Assembly: GCF_016793595.1 (NCBI RefSeq)
Contig: NZ_JAEULY010000009.1
Span: forward strand, 62,001-126,000
Length of the DNA: 64,000 nucleotides
DNA from: Phreatobacter sp.
Lineage (GTDB): Bacteria; Pseudomonadota; Alphaproteobacteria; Rhizobiales; Phreatobacteraceae
Direction: 5' to 3'
The notes under the pieces are model-generated. The model saw nothing but the letters and a program-made list of their open reading frames with translations. It was not told the DNA's origin and ran no database searches. Within the stretch, counting starts at the first letter, position 1. Every line of letters begins with the position of its first letter. This document shows positions 54,548-62,886 of this stretch, piece by piece. The position numbers and the translations under genes are program-made.

Positions 54548-55990
54548 ATGACGCTGAAGGATCTTGAAGTTCCGGTCGGTTCCATCGCCTGGCGCAGCCG
54601 CGGGGGCTACGCCTGGTCGCGTTTCGGCCTGATGACCGCCACAGCCCTCCTCGACTGGATCGTGGTCGCCGGCTGCTCGTATGTTGTCTCGCTGCTCTAC
54701 ACCCGCCTGACCGCCGGCGAATTCTGGACCGCACAGCCGCAGGCCGACCTCGCGCTGCTGCTCGCGAGCCTTTTCGTTCTCCTCAGCGCGCTGAAGGGCC
54801 AGTATCAGGTCGCCAATTATGTCGGCGCGCGCCGCACCTTCGGCACCACGCTGACGCTGTGGGCGGCGACCTTCGTCACGCTGATGGCCTTCGCCTTCGC
54901 GACCAAATCCACCGACGTCTTCTCCCGCGTCGCCGTGGTCGCGACCTTCTTTGCCGGTCTGCCCGCCGTGCTGCTGGTTCGCGGCGGCGCCGGCCGGCTG
55001 ATGACGCTCGGCTCGAAGATCGGGGTCATCCCGGCGCGCCGGGTCATGCTGGTCGGCCGAGAGAACGACGTCACCTCGTTCGCGTTGCGTTACCAGCCCT
55101 GGAACGCGGGCATGCACGTCGCCGGAACCGGCCTCCTGACGCCCGGCGAGACCGAACCCAGCCGGGGCGATATCGCCCGCATCGTCGCGCAAGCGCGCGA
55201 GATGCAGCTCGACGACGTCATGATCATCGTGCCCTGGTCGGAGGTCGGCACGATCGACATGCTGATCGAGGCCTTCATGCGCATGCCGGTAACCGTCCAT
55301 CTCGGCCCGGAGCGCATCTTCGATCGTTTCGAGCACATTCACATCGCCAAGGCAGGCGGCATTGCCAGCCTTCAGCTCGGCCGGCCGCCGCTCTCCGCCG
55401 GCGAGATCATGGTCAAGCGCGCCCTCGACATCGCGCTCGGCTCGTTCGCGCTGTTCCTGTTCACGCCGGTCCTGCTGCTGGTCGGCCTCGCCATCAAACT
55501 CGACAGCCCTGGCCCGGTCCTGTTCCGCCAGCGGCGCCTCGGCTTCAATCAGCGCGCCTTCCAGATCGTCAAGTTCCGGACCATGACGGTCCAGGACGAC
55601 GGCGACGTGATCCGGCAGGCGACCCGCAACGACCAGCGCATCACCCGCGTCGGCCGTTTCCTCCGCCGCTGGAACCTCGACGAACTGCCGCAACTGCTCA
55701 ACGTGCTCGCCGGCCAGATGTCTCTGGTGGGCCCGCGTCCGCATGCCATCGCCCACGACCGCCAGTTCGACGACCGGATCAGCCTCTATGCCCGCCGCCA
55801 CAATGTGAAGCCCGGCATCACCGGCTGGGCGCAGGTGCATGGGTTGCGCGGCGAAACCGACACCGAGGCGAAGATGCAGGCCCGCGTCGAGCACGACCTC
55901 TACTACATCGACAACTGGTCGATCATGCTCGACATCGAGATCCTGTTCCGCACCGTCTTCTCGCGGAAGGCCTACGACAACGCCTTCTGA
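54548..55990 (+). CDS. Undecaprenyl-phosphate sugar-1-phosphate transferase (WcaJ/PssY-type)
   Basis: This polyisoprenyl-phosphate hexose-1-phosphate transferase of 480 residues starts exopolysaccharide repeat assembly. It has four N-terminal membrane helices (about 30-150), a CoA-binding-like domain (about 155-290) and the C-terminal bacterial sugar transferase domain. That domain shows [35 protein letters not shown] and [21 protein letters not shown]. The start ATG 54548 has a weak ribosome site. A strong terminator follows. It is the only full-length initiating transferase in the window. Confidence 0.93.
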   Translation: MTLKDLEVPVGSIAWRSRGGYAWSRFGLMTATALLDWIVVAGCSYVVSLLYTRLTAGEFWTAQPQADLALLLASLFVLLSALKGQYQVANYVGARRTFGTTLTLWAATFVTLMAFAFATKSTDVFSRVAVVATFFAGLPAVLLVRGGAGRLMTLGSKIGVIPARRVMLVGRENDVTSFALRYQPWNAGMHVAGTGLLTPGETEPSRGDIARIVAQAREMQLDDVMIIVPWSEVGTIDMLIEAFMRMPVTVHLGPERIFDRFEHIHIAKAGGIASLQLGRPPLSAGEIMVKRALDIALGSFALFLFTPVLLLVGLAIKLDSPGPVLFRQRRLGFNQRAFQIVKFRTMTVQDDGDVIRQATRNDQRITRVGRFLRRWNLDELPQLLNVLAGQMSLVGPRPHAIAHDRQFDDRISLYARRHNVKPGITGWAQVHGLRGETDTEAKMQARVEHDLYYIDNWSIMLDIEILFRTVFSRKAYDNAF

Positions 55991-56012
55991 TCGATACATC
56001 GAGCACAACGAC

Positions 56013-56041
56013 AAAAGCCCGGCGCAAGCGCCGGGCTTTTT
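56013..56041. terminator. Bidirectional terminator between sugar transferase and GT4 genes
   Basis: A 12-bp stem (AAAAGCCCGGCG/CGCCGGGCTTTT) with loop CAAG and a T-run on both strands. It serves the convergent genes ending at 55990 and 56062. Confidence 0.92.
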
Positions 56042-56061
56042 GTTTGCCGGCTTTCTCGGGC

Positions 56062-57135
56062 CTACCGGGCGATGATGCGCTCGACGGCCTCGCGAGCGTC
56101 CTGCCACGCCGCCGCGACATCGACGCCACCCAGCGGTTGCCTGGCATCACGCGCAGCGACAATCGCATCGGCCAGCGCGGCTGGCGTCGCGTCGTACTGG
56201 GCGAGCACCAGCGACCCGTCCGCAATCAGCCGCTGATAGGTCGGATGATGATCGAAGGCCCCCGGCTTTTCCGGCGCATTGACGATGACCGGCCGTCCCG
56301 TCATTGCGCAGGCAAGGACGCTTCCACGTCGCGCCGTCAGCCCCTCCGTGAACGAGTAGAGGAACAGGTCGCAGGTATCGAGGATACCGAAAACCTCGGC
56401 ATCGGTCGCGACATAGCCGGTGACCATCATCCGGTCGACGAGACCGAGTTCCGCCGCGCGCGCCCGGAACTGCTCCTCCACCCGGTCCTGCCCTTTCACA
56501 AAGGAGCCGACGAAGGCGCAGAACACATCGAGGCCCCGGCTGCGGAGCGCCGCGGCCACTTCCAGCACCGCCGTCGACTGCTTCTTCGGATAGATCGAGC
56601 CGAAATGACCAATCACCAACCGACCTGCCGCCTTCTCCGCCGCAACCCGCGCCGAGTGCGCCGTCGCCGTCGTGACCGCAGGCCGCGACAGGTTCGGCGG
56701 GATCGGCACGATGCCACGCATCCCGGTTGCGAGACGGCTCGCCGGGCTGGCGGCAAACTGCGCGGCGACCTCGGGTGACGAGAACAGGATCGCCGTCGCG
56801 AGCGGCAGCAGCGGCGCGTAGCTGGCGCGGCGCTTCCAGTCGAGATCGTCCCATTCGTGCAGGACGACGACCACGTCCGCGCAGCGCCGCCGGGCGACGG
56901 CAGCAGCGAGCGCGGGTTCGATCAACCTCTTCTTCCAGGCGACGACGGGTAGATTGAGAATCAATGCCTGGGCGCCCTCCAATGCCCGTGCGAGGCGGCT
57001 GGCGCTGGTGTCGAGCACATGGGTTCGCGCACCAGCGGTTTCGGCCAGGCGGCGTGCGAACGCCTCGACACCGCAGGGCGTCGCACTGTCCGATACCAGA
57101 ACGAGCATGGATGTGGACGAAGCTGCCGCGTTCAT
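56062..57135 (-). CDS. Glycosyltransferase family 4-like protein
   Basis: This GT-B-fold glycosyltransferase of 357 residues probably adds a sugar to the lipid-linked repeat on the cytosolic face of the membrane. The N-terminal half starts LVLVSDSATPCGVEAFARRL. The C-terminal donor domain has LVIGHFGSIYPKKQ, VTGYVATDAEVF and YSFTEGLTARRGSVLAC, with the EGL...S pattern of GT4. Donor and linkage are unknown. It follows the GT2 gene by 28 bp in the same direction. Confidence 0.85.
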   Translation of the reverse strand: MNAAASSTSMLVLVSDSATPCGVEAFARRLAETAGARTHVLDTSASRLARALEGAQALILNLPVVAWKKRLIEPALAAAVARRRCADVVVVLHEWDDLDWKRRASYAPLLPLATAILFSSPEVAAQFAASPASRLATGMRGIVPIPPNLSRPAVTTATAHSARVAAEKAAGRLVIGHFGSIYPKKQSTAVLEVAAALRSRGLDVFCAFVGSFVKGQDRVEEQFRARAAELGLVDRMMVTGYVATDAEVFGILDTCDLFLYSFTEGLTARRGSVLACAMTGRPVIVNAPEKPGAFDHHPTYQRLIADGSLVLAQYDATPAALADAIVAARDARQPLGGVDVAAAWQDAREAVERIIAR

Positions 57136-57163
57136 GCCGCCTGCCCTGTCGACCGAAAGGTCA

Positions 57164-58201
57164 TCAGCCCTTGTCCTTGGCGCGGTAGGGCTGCTGCTCG
57201 ATGCCGGCCGCCGCCATCAGGCGACCGAACGAAACGGCGAGAGGATGCATGGCAACCAGCGGGTTGCGCGTCGCAGCGAGCTGGCCGACTGCGCGGAATA
57301 GCGCCAACGGCACGATCGCGACATCCTTGGAGAGGACCTTCAGCCGGCCGGCAAGGCCGTCCGTCTGCTTGACCTCGACCGCCCGATTGATCGAGCCGAT
57401 CCTGAGACCGCGCTTCAGAACCCAGCCGAAGCGCGCCCGCTCTCCCGGCACCGTTTCGCTGATCAGCGCTTCCTGCACCCAGTGGGAGCGCAGCCCCGCC
57501 CGCTTCGCGCGTGTGAAGAAGTCGAGGTCGCCGCCACCGAGGAAATTGAAGCGCGGGTCGAGCGCGGGTTGGCCGAGGCGCTCAAAGACACGGCGACGGA
57601 TCAGGCAATTGCCCGTGCCGTAGATCATCGGAACCGGCCCGGTACTGTCGTGGCTCGGCCAGAAGACAGGATGCCGGCGGAGCAGGCCGGGCGCGTCCTC
57701 GCGGAAGCGCGGCACTACAGGCCCGCCGACGATATCGGCGCCACTCGCCTCGGCGCCGGCCACCATGGCGTCGAGCCAGCCCGCCGACGCGATCTCGTCA
57801 TCGTCGATCATCAGGAGATGCTCGGCATTCGGGAAATGCGCGAGGGCAGCGGCGAAACCGGCATTGATCGCATGGACGTTGCCCTGTCGCGGCTCCACCA
57901 GCGCAACCCCCGCGAGGGTTCCGGGCGTGAGCCACGAGGCGGCAACGCCGAACCCTTCGCGGCCGACCGCATCGTTCTCGACCACCAGCACGGCGAAGCG
58001 GACCGCCGTCCGCTGGGCCGCCAGCGATGCGAGCGTCTCGGCCAGCATGGCCGGCCGGCGGAACGTCGGCACGACCGCCACGGCCCGAACCGCGGCCGCG
58101 TCGAGACCGGGGCTGGCGACCGCACCCGGCGGCATGGCAACCGTCCGGTCGGTCCTCATCGGGGACATCTGCATCGTGGCAATCTCATTCTGGCGCAGCA
58201 T
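57164..58201 (-). CDS. Glycosyltransferase family 2 protein
   Basis: The 345-residue GT-A-fold glycosyltransferase contains VAVVPTFRRPAMLAETLASL, the metal/donor motif LMIDDDEIASAGW and a GGGDLDFFTRAKRAG acceptor-side segment. A C-terminal hydrophobic stretch (about 290-315) could anchor it to the membrane. The start at 58201 has GCGGAG upstream, but an ATG at 58174 is also possible. It is divergent from the deacetylase gene and co-transcribed with the GT4 gene. Confidence 0.88.
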   Translation of the reverse strand: MLRQNEIATMQMSPMRTDRTVAMPPGAVASPGLDAAAVRAVAVVPTFRRPAMLAETLASLAAQRTAVRFAVLVVENDAVGREGFGVAASWLTPGTLAGVALVEPRQGNVHAINAGFAAALAHFPNAEHLLMIDDDEIASAGWLDAMVAGAEASGADIVGGPVVPRFREDAPGLLRRHPVFWPSHDSTGPVPMIYGTGNCLIRRRVFERLGQPALDPRFNFLGGGDLDFFTRAKRAGLRSHWVQEALISETVPGERARFGWVLKRGLRIGSINRAVEVKQTDGLAGRLKVLSKDVAIVPLALFRAVGQLAATRNPLVAMHPLAVSFGRLMAAAGIEQQPYRAKDKG

Positions 58202-58233
58202 GGGTCGCGCTCCGCTGCTCGATCAAGGGGCTC

Positions 58234-58267
58234 TGGCACGCGGGAGCAAGTCTCCTGCCGCGTGCCA
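58234..58267. promoter_or_regulatory. 34-bp inverted repeat in the divergent GT2/deacetylase gap
   Basis: Perfect 10-bp arms TGGCACGCGG/CCGCGTGCCA enclose a 14-base loop with an inner GAG/CTC pair. It lies between the GT2 start (58201) and the deacetylase start (58377), where it could bind one regulator controlling both directions. Confidence 0.55.
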
Positions 58268-58376
58268 TGTGTCGTGACGCCGCCGCTGGCCCACGCCTTG
58301 CGAGGCCGGCGCAGGTCGGCTCGAATGATCCCGCAGCGGGACATCCGCGCCCGGACGCGAGAGGCGAAACCGCATC

Positions 58377-59210
58377 ATGCAGGCGGACCACGAGACCCGA
58401 ATGCAGCGAAGGCCCATTCCTCCAGCCGCCGCGCTGTCGCCGTTCGATGACGGCGACGATGCGACTTTCCGGCGCCTGTCCGACCGTATCGTTCACACGA
58501 TCGCGCGGCGCGTCCCGTTCCGCACGGCAACAATCAACCTCGAACGCCCGATCGTCTCCTTCAGTTTCGATGATTTTCCCGCTTCGGCTCACGAGACCGG
58601 CGCCCGCATCCTCGGGGATCATGGTGCCCAAGGCACTTTCTATGCGGCGAGCGGCCTCATCGGCCAGAAGCGCGCCCTGTGGACCATCGCCGGAGCGGAT
58701 GCGATCCGCGACCTCCACCATCACGGGCATGAGATCGGGCTTCACACGCAAAGCCACCGGCCGTCATTTCTGATGAGCCGTCGGCAGTTCGGCGCCGACC
58801 TCGCGGCCAATCGCGCGGCCCTGCGGCGCATCCTGCCGAACCTCGCGAACGAGACCTTCGCCTATCCGTTCGGCCTGTCCACGCTGTCGCAGAAGCGGGC
58901 TCTGAGCCGCCTCGCGCGCGCCAGCAGGTCCGTTCAGCGCGGGCTCAATGTCGGCACGGTCGATCTCGACTTCATCCGCGCCTACGAACTGACGGATCGC
59001 GGGCTCTCGCTCGATGAGCTGACGCACATTCTAGACGATGCGGCCGCCCGCAACGGCTGGCTCGTGTTCCTCACGCACGACATCGCCGACCGGCCGACCC
59101 GCTTCGGCGCATCGCCCGCGCTTCTGACCGCGGCCCTGCTGGGCGCCGCACGACGCGGCATGGACGTGCTGCCGATCCGCGACGCGCTGACCCGCATCGG
59201 CGTGTCCTGA
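58377..59210 (+). CDS. Polysaccharide deacetylase (NodB/CE4 family)
   Basis: This metal-dependent de-N-acetylase of 277 residues has FSFDDFP (D65, D66), TFYA, the metal His pair H123 and H127 in GLHTQSH, and the FLTHDI motif near the C-terminus. No signal peptide or membrane helix is evident, so it would act in the cytosol on lipid-linked sugar, unlike many periplasmic CE4 enzymes. Alternatively it could be anchored through other proteins. ATG 58377 or 58401 could be the start. Confidence 0.88.
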   Translation: MQADHETRMQRRPIPPAAALSPFDDGDDATFRRLSDRIVHTIARRVPFRTATINLERPIVSFSFDDFPASAHETGARILGDHGAQGTFYAASGLIGQKRALWTIAGADAIRDLHHHGHEIGLHTQSHRPSFLMSRRQFGADLAANRAALRRILPNLANETFAYPFGLSTLSQKRALSRLARASRSVQRGLNVGTVDLDFIRAYELTDRGLSLDELTHILDDAAARNGWLVFLTHDIADRPTRFGASPALLTAALLGAARRGMDVLPIRDALTRIGVS

Positions 59211-59325
59211 AACGCCACTGCAACCGCTGGCCCCGTCCTTGCGCGGTAGGAACGGAGAACAATCTCCGTGTATCAATCCGGGACGGACGTCCCCGCACCG
59301 GATTGCGAGTCGAGGGGTCTGCCCC

Positions 59326-60804
59326 ATGTACGAAGACGGTCGCACCAGTCCCGTTCCCGCGCGCCCCGCCGAGCCGAGGTCCGCTGCCACTGCCTCGCCG
59401 AACATCATCGCCGAGGTTGCCCGCCGCTGGATTCTGATCGCCGTCCTCGGGCTCGTTGGCTCCGGTATGGCCTACATGGCGTCCCGGATGATCGCGCCGC
59501 GCTTCATGTCGACGGCCCAGATCTTCGTCGATCCGCGTGGCCTGCAAGTCTTCGACAACGAGCTGACGCCGCGCCAGCAGGACTCCAACACGGCCATCAA
59601 TTTCGTCGAGAGCCAGGCGCGCATCGTCACCTCGCAGAGTGTGCTCGCGCGCGTCATCGACGGCGAGCGGCTGACCGAGGATCCCGAATTCAACGGCCAG
59701 GGCGGCGCGTCGTGGGCGGCCAACCTGCTCGGCTCGCTCGGCTTGCGCCGCGGCGGCGAGGAGAGCCTCCAGGCCCGCGAGCGCCTCGCGCTGAACGCGC
59801 TCTATGACCGCGTCATCGTGCGCCGGCCGGAGCGCACCTTCGTCATCGAGGTGACCGTGCGCGCGGGCGATCCCGACAAGGCGGCGCGCCTCGCCAATGC
59901 GGTGGCCCACGCCTATATCGACAGCCAGACCGAGGCCCGCTCGGAGACGGCCCGCCGCGCGACGCAGGCGCTGACCAACCGCCTCGACGAATTGCGCTCC
60001 CGCGTTCGCACCGCCGAGGAGCGCGCCGAGGACTTCCGCCGCCGCAATGGTCTCGTCGGCACCCGCACGCAGCTCGTTTCCGAACAGCAGCTGACTGATG
60101 CGAACACCCAGCTCGCACAGGCGCAGGCGCGCGCGGGCGAAGCCCTCGCCCGCAACGAGCAGATCCAGCGCGCGCTCCGCTCGAACGGGGCAGCCAGCGC
60201 CCTGCCCGAGGCTGTCATCTCGCCGACCATTGCCGCGCTGCGCGGCCAGCAGGCGGAAGCGCGCCGGCGGCTTGCCGACGCCTCCACCGAATACGGCCCG
60301 CGTCACCCGACAGTGCGGAACGCGCAGGCGCAGGTTTCCGACCTCGATCGCGCCATCACCGAGGAACTCGCCCGCATCGCCCAATCCGCCCGCGCCGACC
60401 TTGACCGCGCGCGCGCCGCCGAGACGAGCCAGCGGCGGGCCGTCGACCAGCTGATCACGCAGGCCTCCGACGCCGGCCAGGCCTTCGTGCAATTGCGCGA
60501 GCTGCAACGTGAGGTCGACGTCAACCGTAACCTGCTGAATGCCTTCCTTGCCCGCTCGCGCGAGACCAGCGAGCTTGAGCGCCTCGACACCAACAATGCC
60601 CGGATCATCACGGTGGCCCAGCCGCCGCGCGACCGCGTGTTTCCGCCCCGTGGCGTGGTTCTGGCGATGGCCGGTTTCATCGGCGGCGCCGGCCTCGGCG
60701 TCGGCATCGCGCTGCTCCTTGCCCTGCTGAAAGCCGGGTTCGGCGTGACGCCCGCCGGATCGTCTTTCGTGCGGCACCAGCCGCCGGTCGCGCGGCTCGT
60801 CTGA
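59326..60804 (+). CDS. Wzz/GumC-type polysaccharide chain-length/export protein
   Basis: The 492-residue inner-membrane protein has one helix near residues 36-55 and another near 448-470, with a long periplasmic coiled coil between (about 195-430). RVRTAEERAEDFRRRNGLVGTR marks the first arm and a Wzz-type PPRDRVFPPRGVVLA precedes the second helix. There is no Walker kinase domain, so a separate tyrosine kinase would be needed if this is a GumC-type system. The start ATG 59326 follows GAGGGG. It is 2 bp before the WecG-like gene. Confidence 0.9.
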   Translation: MYEDGRTSPVPARPAEPRSAATASPNIIAEVARRWILIAVLGLVGSGMAYMASRMIAPRFMSTAQIFVDPRGLQVFDNELTPRQQDSNTAINFVESQARIVTSQSVLARVIDGERLTEDPEFNGQGGASWAANLLGSLGLRRGGEESLQARERLALNALYDRVIVRRPERTFVIEVTVRAGDPDKAARLANAVAHAYIDSQTEARSETARRATQALTNRLDELRSRVRTAEERAEDFRRRNGLVGTRTQLVSEQQLTDANTQLAQAQARAGEALARNEQIQRALRSNGAASALPEAVISPTIAALRGQQAEARRRLADASTEYGPRHPTVRNAQAQVSDLDRAITEELARIAQSARADLDRARAAETSQRRAVDQLITQASDAGQAFVQLRELQREVDVNRNLLNAFLARSRETSELERLDTNNARIITVAQPPRDRVFPPRGVVLAMAGFIGGAGLGVGIALLLALLKAGFGVTPAGSSFVRHQPPVARLV

Positions 60805-60806
60805 CC

Positions 60807-61613
60807 ATGACCGGAACGCTTGCCATGGCCGATGCGCTGATAACCCCGCCGGAGCATGATACCGCCCTGCCGACCGTCACGGTCGGCGGCCTGCCCATCG
60901 CCGTGCTCGACCGCGCGGCGGCGGCGGACTGGATGATCCGCGTCGCGCGCACGCGCCCGCGCGGGCAGCGTCCGCTCTATCTGACCTCGGCCAATGGCGA
61001 GGTGATCGCCAGGGCGGCCGCCGATTCCGCCTTCGCCGGGCAGATTCTCTCTGCTGACCAGATCGTCGCCGACGGCCAGCCGCTGGTCGTCGCATCGCGG
61101 CTGCGCTGCCGCATGCCACTGCCCGAGCGCGTCGCAACCACCGATCTGTTCCACGATGTCGCCGAGCGCGCCATCGCCAGCGGCACCACCTTCTACATGC
61201 TGGGCGCAACCCGGGAAGAGAATGCACGGGCGGTCGCCAATGTCCGCCTCCGCTATCCCGGCCTCGCCATTGCCGGCGCGTGCCACGGCTTTCTCAAGGA
61301 CGCGGCCCTCGATGCGAAGCTCGCGGAGATCAATGCCTTGAAGCCGGATATCCTCTGGCTCGCGATGGGCGTGCCGCACGAGCAGAATTTCGTTGCGCGT
61401 CATGCGGCGAAACTGCCGAATGTCGGCATGATCAAGACATCCGGCGGCCTGTTCAACTTCCTGTCCGGCACCAACAGCCGCGCCCCCGAATGGATGCAGC
61501 GGGCATCGCTCGAATGGGCCTATCGGGTCTGGCTCGAACCGCGCCGCCTGTTCTGGCGCTACGCCGTGACCAATCCGAAAGCGCTCTACCTGATGGCGAC
61601 GCGGTCCGCCTGA
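60807..61613 (+). CDS. WecG/TagA/CpsF family glycosyltransferase (GT26)
   Basis: The 268-residue family GT26 protein transfers a sugar to a lipid-linked acceptor. It has the landmark TSANGEVIARAAADS, an Asp-containing ILSADQIVADGQPLV, the core YMLGATREENARAVANV and LWLAMGVPHEQNFVARH, and ends in a helical region rich in Arg/Trp that probably touches the membrane. It starts 2 bp after the Wzz-like gene and is followed 5 bp later by a GT92-like gene. Confidence 0.92.
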   Translation: MTGTLAMADALITPPEHDTALPTVTVGGLPIAVLDRAAAADWMIRVARTRPRGQRPLYLTSANGEVIARAAADSAFAGQILSADQIVADGQPLVVASRLRCRMPLPERVATTDLFHDVAERAIASGTTFYMLGATREENARAVANVRLRYPGLAIAGACHGFLKDAALDAKLAEINALKPDILWLAMGVPHEQNFVARHAAKLPNVGMIKTSGGLFNFLSGTNSRAPEWMQRASLEWAYRVWLEPRRLFWRYAVTNPKALYLMATRSA

Positions 61614-61618
61614 GGAAC

Positions 61619-62836
61619 ATGGCTCCGATGGACATGCCCCCGCTTCCCATCCGGCCTCCGTTCGCGGTTCCGCGGACCGACATCGTCCGGCCGGCTCCAG
61701 TCATGCTGCCGGCCGGCGTCCGGCGCGAGCCGACGCGGCCCCTGGCGCACCGCGAGGATGATTTCAACGCGAAATTCGACGCCGAGACGCTGTTCTACGA
61801 CGCATTCCGGGGCGCTGACGGCCGCATCGCTCTGCTCGGCCCGCCCTTCCTCAACCTCAAGCCGGCCCTCGAATCCATGGCGATCACGGCACGCCCGTCG
61901 GGTGCCGCCTGCCGCTTCGCGCTGCGCGAATGGGACCGCCACGGCCAGGTTCTGGTCGATGCACCGGACGACACGACCCATCTCTCCCTCGAAACCTCGT
62001 TCGGACGCCTCGACATCGCCGTCGGGCCGAGCGAGGTCGATCTGTTCTTCGGCCGGCGGGTGCTGTTCACGCTGTCGAAGAACAACCGGCTGAGCTGGAT
62101 TCAGGATTGGATCCGCTTCGCGCGCGACGCCCATGGCGCCGACGCCGTGCTGTTCTACGACAACGGCTCGACGCGCTATTCGACCGAGGAACTGGCGGAG
62201 GCCATCGATGCGGTCGGCGGCATAGCCGTGGCACGGGTCGTCTCCTGGCCGTTCAAATACGGTCCGCAGGGTCTCGACGCCAGGCGTTTCTGGGATTCCG
62301 ACTATTGCCAGCACGGCGCATGGGAACATGCCCGCCGCCGCTTCCTCGAGGCGGCTGCCAGCGCCCAGAACGCCGATGTCGACGAAATGGTGGTCTCGCC
62401 CGATGGCCGCAGCGTCTTCGAGGCAGCCGAGAACGACCGGTTCGGCATCGTGCGCTATCGCGGCCGCTGGGTCGTCGGCATCGGCGAGCCTGCGCAGGCT
62501 CCGCCTGAGGACGTGCGCCATACCGATTTCAACACGGTCCAAAGGGCGCAGATGCACCGCCGCTTCGGCATTCTGCCGCGCGATGCCCTCGCCTGCCCGC
62601 CGAAATGGACGCTTGTGCCGTCCCGCTGCCCGGACAATGCCCAGTGGCGCGTCCACACGGTGGACCGCTGGCCGGCGGCGCTGAGGACGAGCGAAGCCTT
62701 CGGCTATCGCCACTTCCGCGAGATCAACGACAACTGGAAATACGCCCGCACGCGCGCCGAGCGCTTCGACCCGGCGGTGCATGAGGCCGACGATCTCCTG
62801 AAGGCGCATTTCGCCCGGATCGACTGGTCAGTCTGA
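61619..62836 (+). CDS. Glycosyltransferase-like protein (GT92/DUF23-like)
   Basis: The 405-residue protein resembles eukaryote-type GT92/DUF23 enzymes. LSWIQDWIRFARDAHGADAVL leads into the nucleotide-sugar region LFYDNGSTRYS (about 176-186), with a later DEMVVSPDGRSVF segment that may hold a metal-binding acid. The N-terminal 50 residues are Pro/Arg-rich. Which sugar it transfers is unknown. It starts at ATG 61619, 5 bp after the WecG-like stop, so it belongs to the same operon. Confidence 0.7.
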   Translation: MAPMDMPPLPIRPPFAVPRTDIVRPAPVMLPAGVRREPTRPLAHREDDFNAKFDAETLFYDAFRGADGRIALLGPPFLNLKPALESMAITARPSGAACRFALREWDRHGQVLVDAPDDTTHLSLETSFGRLDIAVGPSEVDLFFGRRVLFTLSKNNRLSWIQDWIRFARDAHGADAVLFYDNGSTRYSTEELAEAIDAVGGIAVARVVSWPFKYGPQGLDARRFWDSDYCQHGAWEHARRRFLEAAASAQNADVDEMVVSPDGRSVFEAAENDRFGIVRYRGRWVVGIGEPAQAPPEDVRHTDFNTVQRAQMHRRFGILPRDALACPPKWTLVPSRCPDNAQWRVHTVDRWPAALRTSEAFGYRHFREINDNWKYARTRAERFDPAVHEADDLLKAHFARIDWSV

Positions 62837-62886
62837 GCAGTGCAGGCCGGCGCTGCGCGCCGCGCCTCAATCCTCTCATCGCAGTA

